This document shows, piece after piece, positions 10,053-21,258 of a stretch of 64,000 nt of DNA; within the stretch, counting starts at the first letter, position 1; each line of letters starts with the position of its first letter. The notes beneath the pieces were generated by a model. The model saw only the letters and a list, made by a program, of their open reading frames with translations. It was not told the DNA's origin and did not search any database. A program made the position numbers and the translations under genes. Source of the DNA: Misgurnus anguillicaudatus (lineage: Eukaryota; Chordata; Actinopteri; Cypriniformes; Cobitidae); NCBI RefSeq assembly GCF_027580225.2, contig NC_073339.2, forward strand, positions 38,492,501 through 38,556,500, in the 5' to 3' direction.

Positions 10053-11876
10053 TCTCCTCCCCTGACCATTGGGAAACTGTCAGAGTACCCAAGGGGTCAT
10101 TTTGGGTGGACTTCTTGGGTCTCCATACGTCCTCTGTAATTGTAACAGTCTTTTCAAGATGAACACCTGTAATGTTAAACAATGCCTGCAGATATCAAAG
10201 CAGGAACTTCACTGTGCTGAACAGGTGTCTGTGATGCACAGGATCTCTGTGGTTCTCGTAGTAAGATAATCTCCCAAATGGATCTGGTTGAAATTTGTTG
10301 TACAAAGTCCATTGTGTCAGCCAAACGCATGCGCTCTGTTCATGGAAGCTGTCTCCTCTCAACATTTAGAAGCATCTGTCTCTAATGGGGTCCTCCCCTG
10401 GATATTTTCCTGACCTTTTGAACAGTCCTCTGTTACCTATTGGCAGAAGGTGTTTTTTAATAGAAAAGTCAGACCTCCGTAAGTGAAGGAATTCCTCACA
10501 CTGAGAATGCACCACTGTATGAGAGGGAATTGGAATATAATACACATGACCATGAAATGACTGAACACTGATGAACTTGACTTTCCTTGGAAGGAAATAG
10601 TTGTGAATGATTACAATAACACATGACATTATTAGATGTTTCATGATATTGGTGCGAATGGTAAATAAGGTCTCCTTTCCATTTTCAAAATAATTTGTCC
10701 CAAAAGGTGATCTCCTTACCAAACTCTTCACTACTATGCATATTGAACATAGAGTGGAATTTTGATATAATCTGTGTATTTTAAAGGGAGAGTGGCAAAA
10801 GTTATTTTAACTAGCATATTTACCAGTGGTATACATCATTAAAGCATATAATAACAATACCATTCAAATATAATACAAATAAATGTAACTTATGTATATA
10901 AAATACAGATATTTATACTAAAGTATATATTATATGATATATTTATAATTTTAATAATAATAGAATTATTCAAAACCTTGAAATGCAAGTTAACCATGTA
11001 TATCTAAGAATTCAATTAAGTACTTAAAACATACCCAGACAACTTAAACTTAAATCAAATAATTTCTGAATTTCTTATTTATCCATTGTCAATAATTCTT
11101 TGCATGTTGTCAAATAATTCTGTACATATATGTTGGTTTAGTCACATTCAATGGTAAGGTGTCTGATTTATGTGATTGATCATTAGAAGTGCCAGCACTT
11201 CAAATATAACCATTTTGTAAAGTTTGAAATGTCTAGACATGTCTGCAGCCATGCTAGCCATTTCATTCTTCACTTACTTATTTTAATCTGAAGTAGGTCT
11301 TATGTAATCAATTAATAGTTCTTATTTTACCTGTATTTGTACAATCAGAGACAAAACAATTGATGTGTGACTATAACCATACATATGTTCCATGCACACT
11401 GAAATGTTTCATGTAGTTCAAGAGAAAATTGACCCAATAGTTTATATTATCATGAAATTAAAATCATAAGTTGACCTTTAATTTTCTCTCCTATGTGTGA
11501 GATGCTAAATGGGTTTGTATGACAAACTCTAGAGTTTGGATTCTAAGTCATTTATCATACATATGTGTGATGGTTTAAGCCTGGATAGTTTTAAAACTTA
11601 TACCAGGTCGCAGTGTTATGTTGTTGCAATGGTGAAAATATGTGCATTACATGTTCATGCCTGGAAGTGGGTGGATTCTAACCTAAAGTAATCTGTGTTG
11701 CAAAATTTTAGTTCCGATGCTACATCGGGAGGTCATATAATGAATATAGTAGTTTATTACTGTGAGATGTGTATGACCCCTGAAAGCATTATCACACCCA
11801 CCTCCTGCATTTTAGGTTTGTGCCTGTATTTGGGCTCAGACACGTCTCTAGTGTCAGGACTCTTAAGGAGTCATAG
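10053..11876 (-). mobile_element. second copy of the LTR element's internal 3' part
   Basis: It matches 3643-5468, including the polypurine tract at 10053-10063, with one 2-bp indel near 10890. In minus-strand order it lies upstream of the 5' LTR, so it belongs to a neighbouring tandem unit that shares this LTR. Similarity stops at 11876 after GGAGTCATAG; the DNA beyond is unrelated to 5469 onward. Mismatches are concentrated in the last ~130 bases. Confidence 0.75.
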
Positions 11877-12035
11877 TAATCTATTTATTAACTAATTGGA
11901 GATTGTGTCTGTACAGAGAGCTCATCTCTGAGATGTCAAAACTGAAATGTCAACAGTTTAACATAAAGCCAATGCCATTAAAATTAAAACCATTCAGACA
12001 TTTTGTCCAACAGAGCACTGAATGACTTTTTTTTA

Positions 12036-12100
12036 GGCAAGGCAAGTTTATTTATATGGCACATTTCACACAGAGATAATTCAATGTGCTTGGAAGTAAA
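12036..12100. repeat. dispersed teleost repeat, LINE/SINE-tail-like
   Basis: Contains AAGGCAAGTTTATTTATATG followed by a CACATTTCA word and a TTCAATGTGCTT word. From memory this motif series is common across fish genomes. The preceding 160 bases (11877-12035) show nothing recognisable. Confidence 0.45.
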
Positions 12101-12242
12101 TCGTTTCAAAGAGAAAAAAGTACATAAAAGTAACAGTAAAAATATATATTTTTTAAAACTTTAAGTGAAAAATGTCAGGTGAAAATTTTAAATATTAACA
12201 AGTCTTTATCTTTACACAATAAAACTATACAATAACAGCCTC

Positions 12243-12338
12243 ATGCAAAGCATTCTGGGAACCAGAAATCATCATCAACCTTTTTCTGTTTTTTTGCTTC
12301 AGATTTTGTTTCCCAGAATGTTTTGCTTGATGCTGCTC
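12243..12338. repeat. inverted repeat with TTCTGGGAA core
   Basis: AAGCATTCTGGGAACCAGAA at 12247-12266 is matched in inverse by TTCCCAGAATGTTTTGC at 12311-12327. Total span about 95 bp, an imperfect hairpin or small MITE. No target duplication identified. Confidence 0.45.
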
Positions 12339-12394
12339 TTTAGTTTCATTCTGTAAAGACACAGAGATGCAAATGCTTAATGTTCACTTAACGT

Positions 12395-12488
12395 TGAACA
12401 AAATGTTGCCAGCAAATAACATAAATCCAAGTCCACGGCAACTTACCGGCAACCCAGCTGCAAACTTCTACGGAACTTTTTTACAGTG
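12395..12488. mobile_element. MITE right-end fragment, TTACAGTG family
   Basis: The words CGGCAACTTACCGGCAACC and CAGCTGCAAA followed by TTTTTTACAGTG match the right half of the complete TA-flanked element at 58668-58874. The left half is missing. Confidence 0.5.
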
Positions 12489-12547
12489 TTTAACTTTCCT
12501 TAAACTTGCAAAAATGACACAAAACTTTTAGTATTACAGTTTATTAT

Positions 12548-13019
12548 GAGTTTGGTTCCAAAACGCAATAAATCCATTTTGACTCATTTCGGTTAAAAAC
12601 GTGTTTTCTATACCAAGTAAGTGACAAGATGAAAACCACTATTTTCTGTTACAAACTTTCACATAACATCTTTAGGTTATAAAAACTTAAAAAATTCAAA
12701 TCCATAATTTGATTTTCAAAGATTTATTATAAAAACTGATTCTTTTTTCCACAAAATGCAATATATCCATGACAGTTTTTTTTTTCAAAACAACCATTGT
12801 TGTTTACAATGTGTGGAATGGTGTGCTGTGATTGGTTGAGCAGATTTATTGCATTCTGCAGAAAATGAGGACTGGCGTTTATCGCGTTTTGGGAAAAAGT
12901 GAGAAAAGATGACAGAATAACACGGCCGTTATTGAATTTTGCGTAAAATTAACAATTTACTTTTTAATACTGACATTTTAAAAAAAAAATGGCGTTTATT
13001 GCGTTTTGGAACCAAACTC
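12548..13019. mobile_element. MITE with GAGTTTGGTTCC ends
   Basis: The left end GAGTTTGGTTCCAAAACGCA is mirrored by the right end GCGTTTTGGAACCAAACTC. The TIR is about 20 bp within a 472-bp element, with a further similar word CGTTTATCGCGTTTTGG inside. No open frame. Confidence 0.75.
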
Positions 13020-13109
13020 TTAATTTTGTAAAAATGTGCTTGAACCGGCAAATGTAAGCTACATATGTATTATTTATTTAAATGTGGTGTGTGTAAATAT
13101 TAGAGAGAT

Positions 13110-13720
13110 TGTGAATTGCAACCAACAGCTAACCCCTCAATTTCAAAACGCATACGGTAGCCGTCACAGGACAAATAAGTCGTGGTTTGAGACAACGGAA
13201 TGACGAAACACGTTCTGTAGAACAGTTTGTTCATTTAGGGCTAATGTAAAAGCATGACAGTGACTTACATGTAAGGGAACCCGCGGTGTATGTAGATAAA
13301 AATGACTCACACTAAGGTAATAAAAGCAATACAGTTCATTAGGTAAGATCTTATACACCAGTGGTTCTCAAACTGGGGGCCGCGAGATGGTGCCAGGGGG
13401 GCCCCAGTTTTATGAAATTTCATAAAACACATTAATTTATCATGAATTCTGTGTAATTAAACCTAAAAAAAAAATAAGGCTACTAAGTACTTTGTATACT
13501 TTAGTATGTTTTGTCTTATTAAATGTTACGTTTTAGAACAAATTTGTTATAAAAAACAAACAATTTGGGGGGCCGCGAAGGAATGCACCATATACAAGGG
13601 GGGGCGCACGCTGAAAAAGTTTGAGAACCACTGTTATACACCACTGATAATATAGTTATGTTTATTATATTGCATTTTTGTCAAGAAATCCTTCTAAAAG
13701 TTACACAATGCACCTTTACA
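13110..13720. mobile_element. dispersed repeat split by a hAT MITE
   Basis: Parts 13260-13358 and 13634-13715 together align with 18250-18448 (shared words CATGTAAGGG, TGTATGTAGATAAAAA, CTAAAAGTTACACAATG). The intervening 275 bp are a hAT-type insertion. The 5' part (13110-13260) resembles a zebrafish repeat I recall but has no second copy here. Confidence 0.65.
13359..13633. mobile_element. hAT-type MITE with 8-bp duplication TTATACAC
   Basis: Ends are CAGTGGTTCTCAAACT and AGTTTGAGAACCACTG, perfect inverted repeats of 16 bp. TTATACAC is duplicated at 13351-13358 and 13634-13641. The homologous repeat at 18363 carries one uninterrupted TTATACACCA, the empty site. The 8-bp duplication and CAGNG end define the hAT superfamily. 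There is no transposase, so it is non-autonomous. Confidence 0.9.
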
Positions 13721-14086
13721 TTTTATTTATGCAAAAAATATTGTTTCGGGTTATTGTGTTCTTTAAGAATGCCGAATGCACCTCAAGTCATTCAGCATGC
13801 TTCTACTATACACTATACAGTACATCTAAACCCTCCCTAAGAGAGAGAAACAGAGATGAAGTAAGAACTGAAAGCGGGACAGGGTCCAGAGGGTGTCTTT
13901 GAAGCCCGATAAACTGGTAGGCAGTCAGGGAGTGGAGTTGATGGGTCTGGATGCATTGTGTTAGCTTAGTGTTTAAATATTCATACCTCTCCTCTTTGTT
14001 GTCTCGTGAAGCTGCCTTTGAGCTTCCTCTGCATATGCCGTTGACACACTGGTTACATTCATAATCAAGATACAGTAGTTCATTCA

Positions 14087-14116
14087 AGAGAGAGAGAGAG
14101 AGAGAGGGAGAGAGGT
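14087..14116. repeat. (AG)n microsatellite
   Basis: About 30 bases of AG dinucleotide with one GGG interruption, immediately left of the CpG-rich island. Confidence 0.9.
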
Positions 14117-14129
14117 TATAGTGGTTCAA

Positions 14130-14560
14130 ACTGAATTGAGTTCTCTTCCTCGAGGCGCCAATGTGAATGCTCGCTGAACCCAAACTGCCAAATGCTTTGT
14201 GAGGTAAATATCAACTGCGGCCACGCAATGGCACGCAACCGGCAGCCTGCGAGAGAGAGATTAAACTCGCCCGGGAAAACCGAAAGCGCTCTGTTGCGAA
14301 GCGAGAGGCTGATCGCCAAGGATGCGGTGAGAGAGGGAGCGCGTGGAATGATCCAAATCATATCGGATTGGAGAGAAATGCAGAACGTGAACTTTAGATC
14401 TAATGGACTGGCCGATTTGACAGCTGTTGTATGAGAAGCGCTCGAAAATAAGTCTCGCATTTGTGTGGAAAATGGTGCGAGCGAGTGGCAGAAGAAAGAT
14501 GGATGACTTGAGAGGAGTTTCTCCTCTCCGGTCTGGTCAGAATGATGAACAGGGATGGTT
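14130..14560. promoter_or_regulatory. CpG-rich island, candidate promoter or exon
   Basis: The segment 14150-14360 holds about 18 CpG in 210 bases with GC well above its surroundings. Flanks are AT-rich and nearly CpG-free. It has no transposon ends. An 80-codon plus frame (14192-14434) crosses it, but I do not recognise the peptide. A donor-like GAGGTAAATA is at 14209. Unmethylated CpG islands mark promoters in fish as in other vertebrates. Direction, transcript and gene are unknown. It could also be a conserved regulatory element. Confidence 0.35.
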
Positions 14561-15329
14561 TATTGACACTGAAAGATTAAAGTACAAATGTTATATAAAT
14601 CAACTTGAGGGTTGCATTTAGAATGTAATGTAAATTAGGATGGGTGTGTGTGTGTGTAAAGTGCCTCTATCTGCACGGCATCGTGGCAGGTTGTTTATCT
14701 TTCACTAGTTTTAACTACCTGCTGTATTTTCTCATTATGTTTACTTTACTGCCTGTCAGTTTTTTTGCTTGATGTAAATTAGGATGGAAAGCCGTTTCTG
14801 TATGAGATGCAATAAAAAGTGTGAGTTTATTTGTGCGTGTTTGGGTTATAACGCTTGCAAATTTATAGGCTGTTAAATTACGGCTGATATGAAAACTCTG
14901 CAAGCTGCCAGTATAACATGGTTAAAAACACGTGGAAATCAAACATCAAACAAATATGTGCCTGTTAAACATTTAATCTGCAATAATGGTGAGTTGTCTT
15001 ACATTTGCTGCTCTTTGACTTTTGGCTTCTGATGGCTTCATGTGATCATAAGTCGATAAGATCTTCGGTCTGCCCCATTATACTTAAACATTTGTCTAAG
15101 GGCGTACTCATATTGTATGTAGTGTACATGTACCGAACTGTACCCGGATTGCCCCCCTCCCAACTTCCCCACTGGTCTGCCCTCCTGCTACACTTTATGA
15201 GCTGGACTCATGTATGCTTACTTCATTATGATGTGATTGTTTTTAGAAGACTCAGCACTATAGAGTTCATATGTTTGTGGATTATAAGATGCATTTGACT
15301 TCATGCTGCATTGTGCAGATGAACCAGAT
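14561..15329. other. unique-looking spacer, nothing recognised
   Basis: AT-rich, with a short (GT)n at 14645-14657. A pair of ATGTAAATTAGGATGG words at 14628 and 14773 hints at an old duplication. No exon or transposon ends are convincing. Confidence 0.35.
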
Positions 15330-15574
15330 TTAAAGGCGGAGTCCACGATGTTTGAAAAACGCTTTGGAAAAGGAGGCGGGCCGACTACCAAAACACACTT
15401 ATATCCCATCAGCAGTAAGGAGCGTGTCTACTAATCGACATCCTTGCCGGGTTGCGTATGTGTGGGGCGGGTCTATCAACAGAAGGTCCAGATTCTATTG
15501 GGGTAGGGGCGTGTTTGTTTTGGTGATTTCAAATATCAACATTGGCTTTCAAACATTGTGGACTCCGCCTTTAA
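15330..15574. mobile_element. TTAA-flanked MITE, AAAGGCGGAGTCCAC family
   Basis: TTAAAGGCGGAGTCCACGAT at the left is inverted at the right as CATTGTGGACTCCGCCTTTAA. The 245-bp element is GC-richer than its surroundings. TTAA lies at both ends (15330 and 15571), as produced by Kolobok or piggyBac-type transposases. A second, truncated copy is at 48560-48654. Confidence 0.8.
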
Positions 15575-15825
15575 GGGGTCAAATATACTTGGGTAGGGCA
15601 CAGTATTTATTGTGACTGCAAGGCTGCAAGTTGTATGCCTGATTTAATGATATGAGTGGTTAAGGTTGTGTGATATAGTGTCATTTGGATGTGATTGTTT
15701 GAAGAAAACAGGAAGTAACACGTTCTCTCAAAACAATGGATCCCATCGTAATGTTAAGTTTGTGGCTTTTTATTTTGCGTTGTTTGGGGTGCGGTTACAC
15801 AAAGCCCTCTCACATGCCTAACACA

Positions 15826-15965
15826 CACTGTAAAAATTAGTTGAAATTGTTTAACATAATTTATTTAAGTTATTTCAACTTATCACAGGTAAAAACGTAA
15901 AATGGTAAATTGAATTGACTTGCAAAAGGATGTTTTAACTTCATGCAGCATTTTTTTTCACAGTG
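15826..15965. mobile_element. short MITE, CACTGTAAAA ends
   Basis: CACTGTAAAAATTAGTTGAA at the left and TTTTTTTTCACAGTG at the right form an imperfect TIR in a 140-bp element. It belongs to the CACTGTAAA group seen repeatedly in this window. Confidence 0.55.
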
Positions 15966-16249
15966 TAGTGAAATGGATTTGACTGACGACGCTCTGACAA
16001 GTGAACAGAAAAATGCGCAAAATTAGAGAAAAAGTGGATCCATTACACTGTAAAAAATTCTTTGATGCATTTATTTATTTATTTTTTGTTTATTGTTTAA
16101 TCAACTTAGATTTACAAGTCGTTTAACTTTATATTTATATTGACTAGAGATAAGTTATTATTACTTATAAAGTTCAACTATAAGTATTTCAAGTATATTA
16201 TGTATATTATATAAGTTGTAGCAACTCATCTCTTGTCAAGATAAATAAT

Positions 16250-17235
16250 AGTTAGTTAGTAGTAGTTGTTTATTTTTTCTCCAGTCATTCAAACATAACA
16301 ACATACACAAACTGAATTTTTATAGTACAGCAATGACTGAAGGGGTTTAGGCTGAAGTGAAACACTTATTGATGCCTAACCCTATTTACAACCACTTTTA
16401 AATACCCAACATGTGGCAACAAACAGAAAACAGCAAAGTAAAAATAGATATAAGAATATTACCAGCTATATATGAACAGCTCATACAGAAAACATATTAA
16501 TAAAAATCATTATAATGCGATATAACTACCAATCACTTTTAATTTAAATTTTTTTTAAACACCTTTATTGATATAGATTGTTTTATTTTGTCATCCAGGC
16601 TATTCCATAGACTGACTCCTCTAACTGAGAAACACCTCGCTTTAGTATTGGTCCTAACTTTATTTTTTTGATATACCCCGATTCCTCTCAAATTATATTG
16701 AGTCTCTCTTGACTTAAACCTCTCCTGAATACAAACTGGAAGCTTAAAATTATGGACCTTATACATCATTACAGCTGTGCTTATATCCGCCAAATCCTGT
16801 AATTTCAATGCATTTATTTTAATAAACAATGGGTTAGTTGGGGTGTAATATCCAACTCTATTAACAATTCTAATAGCCTTCTTCTGCAATATAGAAATCG
16901 GTTTAATAATAGATTTATAATTATTCCCCCATATTTCCACACAATAATTTAAGTACGGAAGAATGAGCGAATTGTATAATAAATATAATGAATTTTGATT
17001 TATCAATGATTCAATTTTACATATTTTTGTTTTTAAATAATATATGTGTAACTTCCAATTTAGTTTATCATCAACATAAATACCCCAAAATGTTGTGTTA
17101 CACACTCTCTCAATTTCTACACAATTAATTTTAATTTTGATTGGTTCCTCAATTTTTCTATTTCCAAAAATAATAGATTTAGTTTTATTCAAATTCATTG
17201 ATAGTTTGTTATGGTCAAACCAAGATTTGAATTAA
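16250..17235 (-). mobile_element. 5'-truncated LINE (non-LTR retrotransposon)
   Basis: Minus strand. It keeps the C-terminal part of the reverse-transcriptase frame (next entry) and about 280 bp of 3' UTR. It ends in GAGAAAAAATAAAC and a short ACTACTAACTA tail near 16250. The 5' cut near 17235 is where the frame meets an in-frame stop and foreign sequence. It is typical of incomplete target-primed reverse transcription. Confidence 0.8.
16539..17198 (-). pseudogene. LINE reverse transcriptase, C-terminal fragment
   Basis: A 219-codon frame. The N-terminal words WFDHNKLSMNLNKTK (starting upstream of the first Met) and FWGIYVDDKLNW match the segment after the catalytic palm of CR1/L2/Jockey-group reverse transcriptases. 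LPYLNYCVEIWGN and ILQKKAIRIV match the conserved C-terminal thumb-like region. The catalytic YxDD and the endonuclease domain are absent. The frame is intact to its natural stop at 16539, so the loss is 5' truncation and not decay. The Met at 17198 is internal to the original protein. The clade is uncertain. It encodes no functional enzyme. Confidence 0.85.
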
Positions 17236-17253
17236 CTTGTAAATCTGAGTTGA

Positions 17254-17730
17254 TTAACTCTTTCCCTTGACGAGTTAACTTGTCAATTAAGAGAAAATGC
17301 TTCCCTGCCAATGACAAGTATTTACTCTACAACAATCCTTAATACCGCTATTACCCACCAGGTGGCACTCGCCCGCAACTTCTAAAACCCGGAAGTATCG
17401 CCCTAGGGCAAACCCTCTGCATGTCCATGTATGTTTTGAGGATCGTTCTGAATCCGATCCATTAAAAGTCCTTCACCAAAATGGAAGTATATCAGCTTTT
17501 CGCTCAAAATTTGTTGTTTTTGAAGAAACCTACCCATATTTGAGAGTTGATAAAAAGAGAACTAATCCAGGTAGGATGAAAGGTTTTTTTTTTGGAAGCA
17601 GAGGGTCTTTTCTTTCATTTAATATATTGTATGTTTATATATTTAAAGAAGACAATTTTCTGGAAGGCATTAAACATTTGTGAAAATCATGAAAAAATGT
17701 TTTTTTAAACGCTGGCGGGGAAAGAGTTAA
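17254..17730. mobile_element. TTAA-flanked MITE, TTAACTCTTTCCC family
   Basis: TTAACTCTTTCCC at the left is inverted at the right as GGGGAAAGAGTTAA. A 477-bp element with TTAA at both ends. Internal words GATCGTTCTGAATCCGATCC and TCAGCTTTTCGCTCAAAA agree with a zebrafish repeat I recall. It is inserted in the MITE at 16046-17768. Confidence 0.8.
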
Positions 17731-18249
17731 ACAAAAACGATTAAGGCTGCAAAGATTTTTTTACAGTGTAGAAAAATGCCCTTATGAATAAAACTTAGCT
17801 ATAGCATTGACTTTCCCGTCGCTGCTGCCTCAAATCCATTCCACTTGGCTCATTTAGAGTATATATAATTTAAACTCCATTTCGTGTTTTCACAACTTTT
17901 TACTACCACCCACATTTATTTTTTGCTTCCTACGCCCATGGATTTGTAATTACTTGGTGGAGGATAGCTCCATGTTATGCTATGTTATGCTCTATGTGAC
18001 TTTCATGACACACCTTGGTTTCCCTAGTCTTGTGATACACCAGTAGGTGATAAGTCAGCAGGACGAAGCAACAGTTTATAGAGGAGAAAGCAATCTTAAA
18101 ATATTGGTCACTTTCTAAAAAATATGTTAGTAACGATGCATTGCGATGCAAATGCTAATTTGTATCCGATGCACAGTTTTTAAACCGATGCATCATTAAC
18201 TTTTTATGCCGATGCACTGAGCGAATCGGGAATGTTGCTATCCCTACCG

Positions 18250-18448
18250 TTTAGGGCTACTGTAGAAACATGGCGGCGACTTCCATGTAAGGGGACCCGC
18301 ATTGTATGTAGATAAAAAAGGCTAATTTTAAGGTAATGCAAACAATACAGTCATTTTGTAAGGTCTTTATACACCAATGATAATAATATAGTTATGTGTA
18401 TATTATATTGCAGGTCTGTCAAGAGATCCTCCTAAAAGTTACACAATG
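18250..18448. mobile_element. dispersed repeat, uninterrupted copy
   Basis: It aligns with 13260-13358 plus 13634-13715 and lacks the hAT insertion. TTATACACCA at about 18368 is the intact target. The region 17769-18249 shows nothing else definable. Confidence 0.65.
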
Positions 18449-19019
18449 AAGTTAATGAAATTTGATTTTGACTTGAAGTAGCTAACTTAATGCAGTATTA
18501 CCATTTGAGTTTGAATTAAAGTGGAATTAAAAATGAATTAGTATATGAAAAATTGAAGTGTAATTTTGTAATTAAAAAATGATCGATGTTAAAGGTTTTA
18601 GCAATGACGAAGGTTCATCAAGGTCAACTTTGGTTAACTAAAACATTCGTAAAGACTTAAAGCGTGAAGGTTTCATAGGCCTTTAAAACAAATAAACAGA
18701 TCTATAAAAAACTGAAACAGACTAATAAAAATAGATCTGACCTAATGAATATTTTATTGTATTTCAAAAATTCCCTTGTTTAATCATAAATTGACTATTT
18801 TATGAGCTGAGACGGACAAACACTTTATTTCCCTTTTGCCATTGTCTTTTGAACTTCATTGATTTTTAATTTAGTAAAATACACTTCCACTCAATTCTAG
18901 TTCTCGTGGGGTGTTGTGGCCGATTTAATTCAAATTCACACTCGTGTATTGAAAGGCAGCCAATTCTCAGACTTTACATTTTGCAAATCCTGCTATGAGC
19001 AATAGATACAGATGAAAGG
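18449..19019. other. AT-rich spacer, nothing recognised
   Basis: No ends, exons or tandem repeats. Many TGAATTAAA-like words only. Confidence 0.35.
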
Positions 19020-19830
19020 GCCAAGCCTGTTCATTAGAAGCAGGTCTCCACATACCTTTGGCCATACAACATATCATCCTTCTGCATGAAATATTTAACA
19101 GTTACAGACGTGGTGTTCAAATCGGGCAAATCGTAATCCGTTGGGAAATCTGACTGACATAGCTAATAACATTCACTCACCCGTCCTCAGGGAGAAAGAG
19201 AGCATAAGAAAAGTTAGGTAATATTGAAGCCTGTGATATTTAGAGATGTAACAGCTTCTCTATGGTCTTACCATCTGTTCAAATCCCGATTCTTTTCTTG
19301 TCACTGATTTACGTGAAATTCGGCTTTGGGTCGAACCCTCAGACAGTCACAAATGGCAATAGAGGAGAAATTCACACACACCTTTCACATTTACACAAAC
19401 CAGACCAGACATGCAAGACATCTCCACCCTAGAGATGAGCAGGCCTTTCTACAGCAGGATTTTCACTAATCTACTGCAAATGACGAATTAATTACTGTAC
19501 GGAAAAGAGAGGACAGAGGAATCTGTAATTACCTGTCAAAATGTAGGATATTACAGTGGCAGAAAATCCATGAGCCCCTAAAAATATAATCTCCCTGTTT
19601 GCGGGTTTATCCCAAGCCTCTTTTAAGCAGATTGACAGATTATTGTTTTCTCTGGCAGTTTCTGAATTGTGATATGAGTCATGATGCTAATGAAAGGTGC
19701 TTTTGGACAGATGGTTCGGTCTTTCATCTCGATTAGACAACAGCAGCATTGTGGACCGGGTTATGAATGAAATGATAAAGCTGGTTAATTTAGAAAGTTG
19801 AGGAGTAATGATGGCTTAAGCATCTAGCGT
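19020..19830. promoter_or_regulatory. candidate conserved non-coding block
   Basis: About 800 bases without repeat ends and with balanced, complex composition. There is a dense set of developmental factor motifs: homeodomain-like CTGTAATTACCTGTC at 19529, MEIS-like TTGACAGATTATTG at 19630, and ATGAGTCATGATGCTAATG near 19673. This is the texture of conserved enhancers in vertebrate gene deserts. Conservation cannot be seen from one sequence, so this is only a nomination. Confidence 0.25.
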
Positions 19831-20454
19831 GATCGCGTTTTGGAGGAACAATGATGGTTTATATATAATCTATGATATAGAATATTGGTTTTGAGTTCTA
19901 GTTAAAAATCTCAAATAGAAAAGTTGCTGTAGAATACAGCAATAAGCCACAAGGGCATGCGGTACAGTGATTTTACCCCAGTTTACCGCATACATGCTGT
20001 CATCATCACTAATCTCCTGACTTCTCTCTTCACCATATCTCTTTGGTTTAAACATGGTAGACGGTGATGTACATAAAATAAAATATACCTGGTTATTGTT
20101 TTTCACCCATGTAACCTTTGTAAGTAACTACTAGCATAACTCATTTACATTTAAAAAATTGTTAAAGACAAGTAAATCGTCAGTAATAAAAAAATCTAAT
20201 TATGAGCAATATCACAAAAAAATGCAACAGAACAAACATAAAAATGAAACAAACTGTGCTGTGATGTTTTCTGGTTGGTTTGTGGTTTTCGGGTACAGTA
20301 CAGAAACTAAATAAAGTAATCATATAATACTGCATAGTCTTTACTGTGTAAACTGGATTAATCCTTATTAAAGTTACAAAAGTTATTGTCAAGTAAAGGA
20401 AATGATTATTTTCTTGGACTGTGGTTTGATTAACATTAACCATTAACATTTATA

Positions 20455-20663
20455 CACTGTCAAAAATAAAGGTACGAAGCTGTCACTGGGGCAGTACCCT
20501 TTAAAAAAGGTCCTAATATGTACCATTTAGGAACAAATATGTACCTTTAAAGGTACATTTTGGCAGTTCAAAGTACTAATATGCACTCTTTGGGTACAAA
20601 GGTGTACCTCCTTGAAAGGGTAATGTCCCAGTAACAACTTTTGTACCTTTATTTCTGAGAGTG
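20455..20663. mobile_element. TA-flanked MITE, AAATAAAGGTAC family
   Basis: CACTGTCAAAAATAAAGGTA at the left and ACCTTTATTTCTGAGAGTG at the right, flanked by TA at 20453 and 20664. The interior is rich in GGTACA and TGTACC words. Right-end fragments of the same family are at 58511-58643 and 30125-30192. The TA duplication suggests a Tc1/mariner-type transposase. Confidence 0.75.
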
Positions 20664-21258
20664 TACTCTAAAAGTGCTGGGTGTACTATGTCACGCACAA
20701 ATCCAATATATTGTTACACACACATTTTATTTTTCAACTATTTATATTTATTTCATGTTTAAAAGACTTTTAGTACTATAATCAGGGCATTCTGACATAA
20801 TTTTGTTTTAAATGTTCACTCACGTGCAAGAAACTCTGTTGGCATTTGCGTGCTTTCTTTAATATTTAGTAAGCTGTCTAAAGCCTTGAGGTGTGGTTCC
20901 TGCTCACACTTTAGAGGTGCGCGCAAACAAAACTTACCAAACAACACACGAGTAAAGTATTAAAAATCTTAAATATTGGGTGAATCTGTTGTATCGCTGC
21001 TAAATCCCTAATGTTGAGAAAATTACGGAAACTGTGTAACAAAATTCCAGCAACATTGGTACGCAAAAGCGTCTTTTAGAGCAGTGTCTTGTGCGCCTTT
21101 TTTATTTTAACATGCATGCACACCTGCGCACCAGTTTTTTGTCAGCCGAATTACTTGAAGATTTTAAGTTAACAATCCAATAATTTAGCACATTTCCATG
21201 TTTAGCTTCAAAAACATTTAAAAGTTTAAAAGTTTAAAAAGTTTAAAAGTTTTTGTCA
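20664..21258. other. spacer, nothing recognised
   Basis: Unique-looking DNA with no exon, hairpin or tandem repeat beyond short GTTTAAAAGT words at 21222-21250. Confidence 0.3.

Larger units (their letters stand above)
16046..17768. mobile_element. MITE (CACTGTAAAAAA ends) carrying two later insertions
   Basis: The outer ends CACTGTAAAAAA (16046) and TTTTTTTACAGTG (17768) are each next to TA. The host element is split by a LINE remnant (about 16250-17235) and a TTAA-type MITE (17254-17730). A related copy at about 41798-41993 carries neither insertion and shows the continuous order: CAAGATAAATAATAG, then TTTAAATCTGAGTT, then the right end. Confidence 0.7.
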
